Shown: positions 14,165 through 21,746 of the stretch, piece by piece
How positions within the stretch are numbered: the stretch's first letter is position 1
Layout of the letters: the number at the start of each line of letters is the position of its first letter
Origin: an uncultured Acetobacteraceae bacterium
Lineage (GTDB): Bacteria; Pseudomonadota; Alphaproteobacteria; Acetobacterales; Acetobacteraceae
DNA length: 28,108 nucleotides
Direction: 5' to 3'
NCBI GenBank assembly: GCA_937930165.1
Contig: CALGVL010000026.1
Span: 1-28,108 of the forward strand
The notes under the pieces: generated by a model
What the model was told of the DNA's origin: nothing
Seen by the model: the letters and a program-made list of their open reading frames with translations, nothing else
The model's database searches: none
Position numbers and translations under genes: made by a program

Positions 14165-15154
14165 CTAGTCGATCGTGGCGCCGGACTTGCGCACGACCTC
14201 GCCCCATTTGGCGATTTCGCGCTTCACGAAGTCCTCGAAGGCGGCGGGGGTGGTGCCGCCATCCGGCGTCAGGCCGGGCATCTCCCCGCCGAGCTCGGCG
14301 ATGCGGGACCTGGTGGCCGGCTCCTTCACCACGGCATCGATCTCGGCCCCAAGCTTGTCGATGATCGGCTTCGGCGTGCGCGCCGGGGCCTGCACGCCGA
14401 ACCAGGCGGTCGCCACCACGTCCGGGAAGCCGGCCTCGGCCGTGGTCGGCACATCCGGCAGGGCGGGGGAGCGCTTCGTGCTGGTTACCGCCAGCGGGCG
14501 CAGCCGTCCGTCGCGGATATGGCCGATGCAGGACGGCATGTTGTCCACCGCCACCTGGATGCGGCCGGCGATCACCTCCGCCAGCATCGGCCCGGCGCCG
14601 CGATAGGGTACATGCGTCATCTGGATGCCGGCCACGGTCTTCAGCAGTTCGCCGGTCAGGTGCAGGGAGGTGCCGCTGCCGGAGCTGCCGTTGTTCAGCT
14701 GGCCGGGACGTGCCTTAGCGTAATCCACCAGCTCCTTCAGCGTGCGTACCGGCAGGCTGTTGGTGACGAAGATCACGTTCGGCACCTGGGTCACCAGCCC
14801 GACCGCGGCCAGATCCTCCGGCTTGTAGGGCATCTTCGGGCCGTAGAGGCTGTAATTGATGCCGCTGCTGGAGACGGTGCACATCAGCAGCGTGTAGCCG
14901 TCGGGCTCCGACTTCACGACCATGTCCGAGCCGACATTGCCGCCGGCACCGGCCCTGTTCTCCACCACGACCTGCTGGCCGAGCCGGGCGGAGAGCCGCT
15001 CCGCCGTGATCCGGGCGACGATGTCGGTGGTGCCGGCCGGGGTGAAGGGCACGACGAGGCGGATGGTGCGGTTGGGATAGCCCTGCTGCGCGCGGACGGC
15101 AGGCGCGGCCAGCAGGCCGGCACCGGCAAGAAGGGTGGTGCGGCGGGTAATCAC
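14165..15154 (-). CDS. Bug/TctC family periplasmic solute-binding receptor (tctC-6), GTG start
   Basis: This 329-residue protein starts at GTG 15152-15154 (MITRRTTLLAGAGLLAAPAVRAQ), with GGGAG about 10 bases upstream. Bug features are TIRLVVPFTPAGTTDIVAR, VVVENRAGAGGNVGSDMVV, DGYTLLMCTVSSSGINYSLY, MPYKPEDLAAVGLVTQVPNV, HVPYRGAGPMLAEVIAGR, DNMPSCIGHIRDGRLRPLAV and LPDVPTTAEAGFPDVVATAW. The DNMPSCIGHIRDGRLR stretch is also found almost unchanged in the frameshifted tctC-4, so these two seem nearest to each other in that region. It is the first gene of the reverse-strand tandem tctC-6, tctC-5, tctC-4, so the promoter should lie in the 326-bp divergent gap upstream. Periplasmic solute capture is inferred; no permease gene is in the cluster. 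Confidence 0.93.
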   Translation of the reverse strand: MITRRTTLLAGAGLLAAPAVRAQQGYPNRTIRLVVPFTPAGTTDIVARITAERLSARLGQQVVVENRAGAGGNVGSDMVVKSEPDGYTLLMCTVSSSGINYSLYGPKMPYKPEDLAAVGLVTQVPNVIFVTNSLPVRTLKELVDYAKARPGQLNNGSSGSGTSLHLTGELLKTVAGIQMTHVPYRGAGPMLAEVIAGRIQVAVDNMPSCIGHIRDGRLRPLAVTSTKRSPALPDVPTTAEAGFPDVVATAWFGVQAPARTPKPIIDKLGAEIDAVVKEPATRSRIAELGGEMPGLTPDGGTTPAAFEDFVKREIAKWGEVVRKSGATID

Positions 15155-15480
15155 GATTCAGACGCTCCCGATTGTTGATGCTGTTGGTAGCAGGATTGTG
15201 TTGCCACGGCCCAAGGCTCTCACGCGCACGTGATTCAGTCCAGCCGGGCACGACGCTGGGCGATGCAGGGCATGGGATATGCCTGGCGGTCTCCTCCCCT
15301 CCCGCGGGAACTCTTGTCCCGCTAGGCCGATCATGCTCCATACCTGCCGCATCGGGCCGGCGCGTGGCAAGCCTTGCCGGGGGACGGGCTGCCCTGTAGG
15401 CACGGCCCTCACCTTGTTCCCGGCGCGCGGCGCATGGATTTGGACGACTGGCGCGGGAGGCCTTTCGGGGGCACGGCCGG
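15155..15480. promoter_or_regulatory. Divergent intergenic region between the tctC tandem and the NdvA-like exporter
   Basis: This 326-bp stretch holds no convincing gene; the open frames in it lack ribosome sites and family features. It must carry promoters for the leftward receptor tandem and the rightward exporter. The first 50 bp next to tctC-6 are less GC-rich (GATTGTTGATGCTGTTGGTAG) than the surroundings. At 15220-15233 there is a short inverted repeat, TCACG-cgca-CGTGA, which could be a regulator site but is short enough to be chance. No clear sigma-70 hexamer pair could be assigned. Confidence 0.45.
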
Positions 15481-17253
15481 ATGCAGTTTGCCAGGCTCTA
15501 TGGGCGGGTTCTCGGACTCCTGAAGCCCGACCGCTGGGTGGCGATCGGGCTTGCGATCGCGAATGTCGCACTGGCCGGCCTGCAATTCCTGGAGCCGGTC
15601 CTGTTCGGCCGGGTGGTGGACGTGCTCTCGCACGCTCTCGGCATGAGCCGCGAAGCGGTCTGGGCCGAGGCGGTGCAGCTTCTCTTCCTCTGGGGTGCGG
15701 TCGGGCTTTCGGGCATCGGCGCCAATGTCGCCGTCTCGCTGCTCTCGGACCGCATGGCGCACCGCAACCGGCTGCGCTACATGCAGCGGTATTACGAGCA
15801 TGTGCTCGCCCTGCCGCCGTCCTTCCATGGCGATGTCCAGTCGGGGCGGCTGATGAAGGTGATGCTGGTCGGCACGGACAACCTGTTCGGCATCTGGCTC
15901 TCCTTCTTCCGCGACCACCTGAACACCTTCATCGCAGCCCTCGTCCTGCTGCCGCTGACGCTGACCCTGAACTGGCGGCTCGGCCTGCTGCTGATCGCCC
16001 TGGTGGTGGTCTTCTGCCTGCTCACCGGCTTCGTCATCAGCCGCACGGAGACGCGGCAGAGCATGGTGGAGCGGTACAACACCCGCCTGGCCGGGAATGC
16101 GCAGGACACGCTCTCCAACGTCATCGTCGTGCAGTCCTTCACCCGGCTCGCCAGCGAAGCGCGGCTGTTCGGCGACATCGTCCGCCAGGTGCTGGACCTG
16201 CAATTCCCGGTGCTGAACTGGTGGGCGGTGGTTGCCGTCATCACCCGCGCGGCCAGCACCCTGACGGTCATCGCGATCTTTGTCCTCGGCACCGTCCTGC
16301 ACCTGAACGGCCAGGCGACGGTGGGCGAGATCGTCAGCTTCATGGGCTTCGCCACGCTGCTGATCGGCAAGCTGGAAGGGGCGGTGGCCTTCGTCTCCCG
16401 CCTGGTGTTCCAGGCGCCGTCGGTGCGGGAATTCTTTGAGGTGCTGGACACCCGCACCACCGTGCCGGAGAAGCCGGACGCCATCGCCCTGCCCCGGGTG
16501 GCAGGCGCGGTTGCCTTCGAGAATGTCGCCTTTGCCTATCCGGGCGGGCCGCGCATCCTCGCCGATGTCTCCTTCCAGGCGCCGCCGGGCCGCACCCTGG
16601 CCCTGGTTGGCCAGACCGGCGCCGGCAAGTCCACCGCCATGGCACTGCTGCAGCGCCTCTGGGATCCGGTGGAGGGGCGCATCACCCTGGATGGCCACGA
16701 CCTGCGCGACATCACCCTGGACAGCCTGCGGCGCAATATCGGCGTGGTGTTCCAGGAGGCGATGCTGTTCAACCGCACCATCCGGGACAACCTGCTGGTC
16801 GGCTGCCCCAGCGCCACCCAGGAGGACCTGGAGCGCGCCTGCCGCATGGCAGAGGCGCACGACTTCATCATTCGCCAGCCTCAGGGATACGACACCCTGG
16901 TGGGGGAACGGGGTGCCAGCCTCTCCGGCGGCCAGCGCCAGCGCCTGGCGATCGCCCGTGCCCTGCTGAAGGACCCGCCGGTGCTGATCCTGGACGAGGC
17001 GACCAGCGCACTGGACGCCGCGACCGAGGCGCGGGTGCAGCGGGCGCTGAAGGCCCTGATGGCCGGGCGCACCACCTTCATCATCGCGCACCGCCTCTCC
17101 ACCGTGCGCGATGCCGACGAGATCCTGGTCTTCGAGGGCGGGCGCATCGCCGAGCGCGGCAGCTTCGACGAGCTGGTCCGCCTGGGTGGCCGCTTCGCCG
17201 AGCTGGTCCGCACCCAGCTCACCGGCGAGCTGACGCCGCAGGCGGCGGAATGA
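15481..17253 (+). CDS. ndvA: NdvA/ChvA-type glucan ABC exporter, fused permease-ATPase
   Basis: This 590-residue protein is an ABC half-transporter. The N-terminal ~320 residues form a six-helix exporter domain, beginning MQFARLYGRVLGLLKPDRW with LEPVLFGRVVDVLS, and including the SGRLMKVMLVGTDNLFGIWLSFFRDHL and LAGNAQDTLSNVIVVQSF segments. The C-terminal ATPase has Walker A GQTGAGKST (377-385), signature LSGGQ (481-485), Walker B VLILDE (501-506) and H-loop His537, so it should be active as a homodimer. Length and the first 50 residues match NdvA/ChvA, the inner-membrane exporters of cyclic beta-1,2-glucan in rhizobia. No glucan synthase (NdvB) is in the window, so the exported compound is uncertain and the symbol reflects family likeness. 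The ribosome site is weak. Family-wide alternatives are lipid or peptide exporters. Confidence 0.85.
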   Translation: MQFARLYGRVLGLLKPDRWVAIGLAIANVALAGLQFLEPVLFGRVVDVLSHALGMSREAVWAEAVQLLFLWGAVGLSGIGANVAVSLLSDRMAHRNRLRYMQRYYEHVLALPPSFHGDVQSGRLMKVMLVGTDNLFGIWLSFFRDHLNTFIAALVLLPLTLTLNWRLGLLLIALVVVFCLLTGFVISRTETRQSMVERYNTRLAGNAQDTLSNVIVVQSFTRLASEARLFGDIVRQVLDLQFPVLNWWAVVAVITRAASTLTVIAIFVLGTVLHLNGQATVGEIVSFMGFATLLIGKLEGAVAFVSRLVFQAPSVREFFEVLDTRTTVPEKPDAIALPRVAGAVAFENVAFAYPGGPRILADVSFQAPPGRTLALVGQTGAGKSTAMALLQRLWDPVEGRITLDGHDLRDITLDSLRRNIGVVFQEAMLFNRTIRDNLLVGCPSATQEDLERACRMAEAHDFIIRQPQGYDTLVGERGASLSGGQRQRLAIARALLKDPPVLILDEATSALDAATEARVQRALKALMAGRTTFIIAHRLSTVRDADEILVFEGGRIAERGSFDELVRLGGRFAELVRTQLTGELTPQAAE

Positions 17254-17256
17254 GCG

Positions 17257-17271
17257 GCCGGCGCCGCCGGC
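17257..17271 (+). terminator. GC-rich stem-loop after the NdvA-like gene
   Basis: GCCGGC-gcc-GCCGGC forms a 6-bp stem with a 3-base loop, starting 3 bases after the exporter stop codon. No run of T follows, so it is not a full intrinsic terminator. It may end or stabilise the exporter mRNA. Two more stem-loops follow before the CBS gene. Confidence 0.35.
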
Positions 17272-17318
17272 TTCGTCCCGCCTGCGGATCGGGGCGGCGC
17301 ACAAGCGGCTTTTCCTTG

Positions 17319-17384
17319 CCCCCGCAACCGGGGGTGACGCAGGCTTGCCACAGGGCCGGGTGACACGGCCAGGGGCTTGGCCCC
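17319..17384 (+). other. Two further stem-loops in the CBS gene leader
   Basis: CCCCCG-caac-CGGGGG (17319-17334) and GGGGC-ttg-GCCCC (17372-17384) are perfect short hairpins in the gap upstream of the small CBS protein gene. The second ends 30 bases before that gene's ribosome site. They may be mRNA leader structures or extra termination hairpins for the exporter. The sequence matches no riboswitch class I can recognise. Confidence 0.35.
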
Positions 17385-17427
17385 GCCATGCCTCGGGCGA
17401 GGTCCTCCCGGCCAAGGAGGAGAAGGC

Positions 17428-17862
17428 ATGATCATCGCCTCGATCCTGAAGCAGAAGGGCACGGAGGTCGTCTCGGTCGGGCCGGAGGACACGGTGCTCG
17501 AGACGGCCCGGACGCTGACCCGGCACTCCATCGGCGCCGCCCTGGTGCGCGATGCGGAGGGTCGGATCCTCGGCATCGTCAGCGAGCGCGACATCATCCG
17601 CGGGATGGCCGGGCATGGCCTGGGCACCACGCAACTGCCGGTCGGGCAGCTGATGACGCGCGACCTCGTCACCGTCACGCCGCAGACCCTGGTGGTGCAG
17701 GCGCTGGCGATGATCACGCATCATCGCGTCCGCCACCTGCCGGTTCTGGATGGGGAGCAGCTGGCCGGCCTGGTTTCGATCGGCGACCTGGTGAAGGCGC
17801 GGATCGAGGAGGCGGAGCATGAGGCAGAGGAGCTGAAGGCCTACGTCGTCTCCGCCGGCTAG
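17428..17862 (+). CDS. CBS-pair domain protein (small stand-alone regulator)
   Basis: This 144-residue cytoplasmic protein consists of two CBS motifs and little else. CBS1 covers about residues 8-62 (VVSVGPEDTVLETARTL to LGIVSERDIIRGM). CBS2 covers about 72-128 (LMTRDLVTVTPQTLVVQAL to LAGLVSIGDLVKARI). A short glutamate-rich helix ends the protein. The 'GIVSERDIIR' and 'RHLPVLDGEQLAGLVSIGDL' phrases are typical of nucleotide-binding CBS pairs that sense AMP, ATP or NADH and act on partner proteins. No partner domain is fused and the target is unknown. AAGGAGG is about 7 bases before the ATG, which makes this start clear. It lies alone between the NdvA-like gene and the TRAP operon, 110 bp upstream of the latter, and may or may not be co-transcribed with it. 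Confidence 0.9.
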   Translation: MIIASILKQKGTEVVSVGPEDTVLETARTLTRHSIGAALVRDAEGRILGIVSERDIIRGMAGHGLGTTQLPVGQLMTRDLVTVTPQTLVVQALAMITHHRVRHLPVLDGEQLAGLVSIGDLVKARIEEAEHEAEELKAYVVSAG

Positions 17863-17928
17863 CGGCCGGCCAGTGGGCGGCCTGGCCTTCCAGCATCGCC
17901 TCTTGCCTACGGCGAAGCCGACAGCGCA

Positions 17929-17949
17929 TGGTTCGGTTGCAACGAACCA
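17929..17949. promoter_or_regulatory. Inverted repeat (probable operator) before the TRAP operon
   Basis: TGGTTCG (17929-17935) and CGAACCA (17943-17949) are perfect inverted copies around GTTGCAA. With one bulged G the symmetry extends to TGGTTCG(G)TTG / CAACGAACCA, 10 bp per arm. It lies 24 bp before the dctP start codon and just upstream of its ribosome site. A weak -35-like TTGCCT at 17903-17908 is 18 bp before CATGGT, which the repeat overlaps. A repressor of GntR, LacI or IclR type binding here would block the promoter; this is inference. No regulator gene is next to it. Confidence 0.5.
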
Positions 17950-17972
17950 ATCCCATAAGGGGGGCTTCGACC

Positions 17973-18956
17973 ATGGCAATCTCCCGCCGCATCCTGCTGG
18001 CGGCCGTTCCGGCCTGCGTCGCCGCCGGCAGCCGCCACGCGCTGGCGCAGACCCGTTGGCAATTCGCCACGCCCTACCAGGACAGCAACTTCCATACCCG
18101 CAATAACCGCATCTTTGCCGAGGAGCTGGAGAAGGCGACCGGCGGGCGGCTCGCCATCCAGCTCCACACCAATGGCAGCCTGCTGCCGATGCTGCAGATC
18201 AAACGCGGCGTGCAGACCGGCCAGGTGCAGCTCGGCGAGATCCTGCTCAGCGCCTATGGCAATGAGGATCCCTTCTTCGAGGTGGACGGCATCCCGCAGC
18301 TCGTCACCAATTTCGAGGAAGCCCGCCGGCTGATGGAGCTGGCGAAGCCCTTCATCGAGGCGCGCTTCGCCCGGCAGGGCATGACGGTGCTCTATCAGGT
18401 GCCCTGGCCGCCAAGCGGCTTCTACACCAACACCCCGGTCGAGTCGCTTGAGGCGCTGCGCGGCACCAAGATGCGCACCTACAACATCATGACCAACCGC
18501 TTTGCCACGCTGGTCGGCGCCACGCCCACCCTGGTGCAGGCGGCCGAGGTTCCGCAGGCCTTCGCCACCGGCGTGGTGAACGCCATGGTCACCAGCGCCT
18601 CGACCGGCGTGGACACCCAGGCCTGGGACTATGCGAAGTTCTATACTCCGGTCGGCTTCACCTTCACTCGCAACACCGTCTTCTGCCGCCGCCGTGACCT
18701 GGAGGCGCTGCCGGCCGATCTGCAGAAGGCGGTGCGCGAGACCGCGGCGAAGGCCGAGGCACGCGGCTGGGAGATGGCCCGCCAGGCCAAGGAGGAGTCC
18801 GAGGCCACCCTCGCCAGACGCGGGATGCAGGTGACCCCTCCCAGCCCGGCGCTGCTGCAGGGCATGGCCGCGATCAGCCGGACCATGGTGGAAGAATGGC
18901 TCAGCCGTGCCGGCGAGGACGGGAAAAAACTCATCGAAGCCTATCGGGCAGCCTGA
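17973..18956 (+). CDS. TRAP transporter substrate-binding protein (DctP family)
   Basis: This 327-residue protein has a signal peptide (MAISRRILLAAVPACVAAGSRHALAQ) and a DctP-type fold. Features are WQFATPYQDSNFHTRNNRIFAEELEKATGG at the start of the mature protein, LLPMLQIKRGVQTGQVQLGE, and LEALRGTKMRTYNIMTN with R168, which is in the place of the conserved arginine that binds the substrate carboxylate. VQAAEVPQAFATGVVNAMVTS and AWDYAKFYTPVGF complete the pattern. It captures a carboxylate-containing solute in the periplasm for the DctQM permease encoded directly downstream. AAGGGGGG lies 8 bases before ATG 17973; the longer frame starting at 17928 would run through the inverted repeat and lacks a ribosome site. 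It is the first gene of a three-gene operon, 6 bp from the next gene. Confidence 0.94.
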   Translation: MAISRRILLAAVPACVAAGSRHALAQTRWQFATPYQDSNFHTRNNRIFAEELEKATGGRLAIQLHTNGSLLPMLQIKRGVQTGQVQLGEILLSAYGNEDPFFEVDGIPQLVTNFEEARRLMELAKPFIEARFARQGMTVLYQVPWPPSGFYTNTPVESLEALRGTKMRTYNIMTNRFATLVGATPTLVQAAEVPQAFATGVVNAMVTSASTGVDTQAWDYAKFYTPVGFTFTRNTVFCRRRDLEALPADLQKAVRETAAKAEARGWEMARQAKEESEATLARRGMQVTPPSPALLQGMAAISRTMVEEWLSRAGEDGKKLIEAYRAA

Positions 18957-18962
18957 GCCCCC

Positions 18963-19496
18963 ATGCGCCGCCTCCTCGATTTCCTTTACACTGCCGCCGC
19001 GGGGCTGGCGGCGCTGTCCCTGCTCTCGATCTTCGTGGTGATGATCGCGCAAGTGGTGTTGCGGGAGATGCGCATGCAATTTCCCGCAGCGGACGACATC
19101 ACCGCCTATCTCTGCGTCGCCACCACCTTTTTCGCCCTCGCCGCCACCTTCCGGCGAGGGGAGATCATCCGCGTCAACCTGGTGATCCAGCGCGTCGGGC
19201 CTGGACTGCAGCGGGTGATGGAGATGCTGGTCCTGATACTGGCCGGCGGGATGATGGCCTACATCACCTTCTGGACGGCGCAGGACACGCTCTTTTCCTG
19301 GGAAATCCAGGAAGTGGCGCAGGGTACCGTGCCCATCCCGCTTTGGATCCCGAAACTGGCCATGCCCATCGGTTCCGCCCTGCTGCTGGTGGCGGTGCTG
19401 GACGAGTTGGTGACCGTGCTGCGCGGCGGCAAGCCGGGCTATGCGTTAGCGGCGGAGCAGCGTGCCGCCGCCAGTGACTACTCGGCGGAGGTCTGA
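18963..19496 (+). CDS. TRAP transporter small permease (DctQ family)
   Basis: This 177-residue membrane protein has the four-helix layout of DctQ subunits. Helix 1 is LYTAAAGLAALSLLSIFVVMIAQVVLREM. DDITAYLCVATTFFALAATFRRGEIIRVN follows, with the charged FRRGEIIRV loop that is characteristic of the family. A third helix lies around MLVLILAGGMMAYITFW, and the last around IPKLAMPIGSALLLVAVLDELV. It pairs with DctM to form the sodium-driven inner-membrane permease that accepts substrate from DctP. It starts 6 bp after dctP with only a weak ribosome site, so coupling is likely. Its stop is 3 bp before the dctM start. Specificity is set by DctP and cannot be read here. Confidence 0.93.
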   Translation: MRRLLDFLYTAAAGLAALSLLSIFVVMIAQVVLREMRMQFPAADDITAYLCVATTFFALAATFRRGEIIRVNLVIQRVGPGLQRVMEMLVLILAGGMMAYITFWTAQDTLFSWEIQEVAQGTVPIPLWIPKLAMPIGSALLLVAVLDELVTVLRGGKPGYALAAEQRAAASDYSAEV

Positions 19497-19499
19497 GTC

Positions 19500-20804
19500 T
19501 TGGAACTGCTCCAACTCGCCCTGTTCCTGCTGATCCTGCTTTGCCTGCTGCTCGGCGCCGGGCTCTGGATAGCGATATCGCTGGCGGCTGTTGGCCTGGT
19601 GGCGATGGCCGTCGTGCATCCCAGTCCCGGCCTCTTCCTTGCCTCCGCCTTCTGGGAGGCGACCGGGTCCTGGACCTTGGCGGCTCTGCCCATGTTCATC
19701 TGGATGGGCGAGATTCTGTTCCGGACGCGGTTGTCGGAGGACCTGTTCAACGGCCTGGCTCCCTGGGTGCGGCGCATCCCGGGGCGGCTGATGCATGTCA
19801 ATATCTTCGCCTGCGGCATTTTTGGTGCAGTCTCCGGCTCCTCGGCCGCCACCTGTGCCACTGTCTCCAAGATTGCCCTGCCGGAGCTGAAGCGCCGCGG
19901 CTATCATGAGCGGACAACGATCGGCAGCCTCGCCACCTCCGGCACGCTCGGCATCCTGATCCCGCCATCCATCATCATGGTGGTCTATGCCGTGGCGGCG
20001 GAGACCTCGATCGTCCGGGTCTTCATTGCCGGATTCATTCCCGGCCTGATCGTAATGCTGCTATTCAGCGCCTATATCGTGGTCTGGGCGCTGCTGAACC
20101 CGGAGAAGCAGCCGCGGCCCGAGCCGCGCATGCCGCTCCGGGCCAAGCTGCGGCAGAGCGCGCAGCTCATTCCCTGCATGCTGCTCATCATCGGCGTCAT
20201 CGGCAGCATGTTCGCAGGCCTGGCGACGGCGACGGAGGCGGCCGCCTTCGGCGTGCTGGGCAGCCTGATCCTGGCCGCCCTGAGCGGCGCGCTGACCTGG
20301 CGGAACTTCCTGGAAAGCCTGCAGGGCGCGACGCGGATGTCCTGCATGATCATGTTCATCCTGGCCGGCGCTGCCTTTCTGACCAAGGCGATGGCCCTGA
20401 CCGGCATTCCGGCGGCGCTGGCGCAGGGCGTCGCCTCGTTGAATCTCGGCCCCTATGGGCTGATCGCCATCCTGACGATCGTCTATATCGCCCTTGGCAC
20501 GGCGCTCGACGGCGTCTCGATGATCGTGCTGACCACCTCCATCGTCATTCCGCTGGTGCAGCTTGCAGGCTTCGACCTGGTATGGTTCGGCATCTTCATC
20601 GTGCTGCTGGTGGAGATTGCACAGGTCACGCCGCCGGTGGGCTTCAACCTGTTCGTCATGCAGACCATGACAGGTAAGGAGCTGACCGAGATCGCACTGG
20701 CCTCGCTGCCCTTCTTCTTCATGCTGGTGGTGACCGTCGCGCTGATCACCTTCTTTCCGGTGACGCTGGTCACCGGCCTGCCGGATCTGCTGCTGTCCAG
20801 ATAA
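19500..20804 (+). CDS. TRAP transporter large permease (DctM family), TTG start
   Basis: This 434-residue, strongly hydrophobic protein has about 12 membrane segments and full DctM length. Family phrases are FIWMGEILFRTRLSEDLFNGLAPWVRRIPG near residue 65-95, FGAVSGSSAATCATVSKIALPELKRRGY, GSLATSGTLGILIPPSIIMVVYA and, near the end, QVTPPVGFNLFVMQ. It forms the transport channel of the Na+-coupled TRAP system with DctQ. Translation appears to start at TTG 19500-19502, with GGAGG about 8 bases upstream inside the end of dctQ; no ATG is available near the true N-terminus MELLQLALFLLILL. The operon ends here: two back-to-back hairpins follow within 50 bp. Confidence 0.94.
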   Translation: MELLQLALFLLILLCLLLGAGLWIAISLAAVGLVAMAVVHPSPGLFLASAFWEATGSWTLAALPMFIWMGEILFRTRLSEDLFNGLAPWVRRIPGRLMHVNIFACGIFGAVSGSSAATCATVSKIALPELKRRGYHERTTIGSLATSGTLGILIPPSIIMVVYAVAAETSIVRVFIAGFIPGLIVMLLFSAYIVVWALLNPEKQPRPEPRMPLRAKLRQSAQLIPCMLLIIGVIGSMFAGLATATEAAAFGVLGSLILAALSGALTWRNFLESLQGATRMSCMIMFILAGAAFLTKAMALTGIPAALAQGVASLNLGPYGLIAILTIVYIALGTALDGVSMIVLTTSIVIPLVQLAGFDLVWFGIFIVLLVEIAQVTPPVGFNLFVMQTMTGKELTEIALASLPFFFMLVVTVALITFFPVTLVTGLPDLLLSR

Positions 20805-20816
20805 TAGAGGACGCGC

Positions 20817-20850
20817 CGCCGGATTGCTCCGGCGACGCATGCCTCATGCG
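20817..20850. terminator. Two adjacent hairpins between convergent genes
   Basis: CGCCGGA-ttgc-TCCGGCG (20817-20834, 7-bp stem) is followed one base later by CGCATG-cct-CATGCG (20836-20850, 6-bp stem). They fill the 53-bp gap between dctM and the convergent lipoprotein gene, a likely place for a bidirectional terminator. Neither has a clear T tract, so termination strength is uncertain. Confidence 0.5.
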
Positions 20851-20857
20851 GCGCGAC

Positions 20858-21565
20858 TCAGCGGGACTGCTGGCTGGTGCCACCGGTGGCCGGCTGATTG
20901 CCGGAACCGATATCGCTCGTGCCGCCGGGACCGGTGCTGCCGGTCGTGCCCATGCCGGTATAGCCGGGGCTGCTCATGTCCGATCCGGCGCCGCCGCCCA
21001 TGGTGCTTCCGGTTCGGGTGTCGCTGCCGGTCCGCGACATGGCATTGCCGGACTGGTCCAGATTGAGGGCCTGCAGCACCTGGCGGTCCAGCCGGCCCGT
21101 CGCCTGCATGTTGTGCGAGCGCTGGAAATCCTGGACCGCACTGGCAGTTTGCCGGCCGTAGATGCCGTCGACCGGGCCCGGATTGAAGCCTTGCTGCTGC
21201 AGGGCGCGCTGCGCCTCGCGAACGGTGCTGCTGCTGTAGCCCGAGGATCTGGACTGCCCGGAATACGAACCGTATCGCCTGCCGGTCGGCCCTTCCTGAA
21301 CGCCCGGCACCCGCGTCCGCGGGTTCTCCCAGGGGGGTTCGCCCAGATTCAGGTCGCTCGGCGAAGTGGCTGCACCCGTGACCGCGCCGGCGCCGGCGCC
21401 GATCGCCGCGCCAGCCAGCGCACCCACTGGGCCGCCGAATGCTCCGAAGCCAGCGCCCGTTGCCGCGCCTGCCGCAGCGCCGCCGGTTGTCCTTTCTCCC
21501 GGTTCGGTCCCGCAGGCGGCGACGGCCAAGGCCATGGCTGCCGCGCCGACCAGTTTCCAGGTCAT
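20858..21565 (-). CDS. Peptidoglycan-binding lipoprotein with glycine-zipper and PG_binding_1 domain
   Basis: This 235-residue protein starts MTWKLVGAAAMALAVAACG, a lipoprotein signal with lipid-attachment Cys18. A glycine/alanine-rich glycine-zipper segment follows (about 28-70, AAAGAATGAGFGAFGGPVGALAG). Then come a polar linker and a PG_binding_1 domain at 114-169 (TVREAQRALQQQGFNPGPVDG, then YGRQTASAVQDFQRSHN). The last 66 residues are a Gly/Ser/Thr-rich low-complexity tail. It is likely anchored to a membrane and bound to the cell wall, with a structural or stress role; no hydrolase domain is seen. The second of two adjacent ATGs was chosen because AGGAGG is 5 bases from it and only 2 from the first. 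It ends next to the TRAP operon terminator and starts 181 bp from divergent mscL. Confidence 0.85.
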   Translation of the reverse strand: MTWKLVGAAAMALAVAACGTEPGERTTGGAAAGAATGAGFGAFGGPVGALAGAAIGAGAGAVTGAATSPSDLNLGEPPWENPRTRVPGVQEGPTGRRYGSYSGQSRSSGYSSSTVREAQRALQQQGFNPGPVDGIYGRQTASAVQDFQRSHNMQATGRLDRQVLQALNLDQSGNAMSRTGSDTRTGSTMGGGAGSDMSSPGYTGMGTTGSTGPGGTSDIGSGNQPATGGTSQQSR

Positions 21566-21746
21566 CATCGCCTCCTCATCTTTCGGCGAGGTGCCATCTG
21601 CCCGGGCCGGATGAGCCAGGGCATGCGCTCGCCTTGGGGCCCGGAACGCCTCCGCCCCGAGATGGTTGCGCGGCCGGCGCTGTGCGGAAGCCCTGCGGCC
21701 GGGCTAGTCTTCGGATCGTTGCGGCACGAACCGAAGGAGGCACTGC

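Noticed and set aside
15409..17979. 856-codon reverse-strand open frame
   Set aside because: It is a shadow of the NdvA-like and CBS genes, with composition dominated by Gln, Arg, His and Gly and no recognisable domain.
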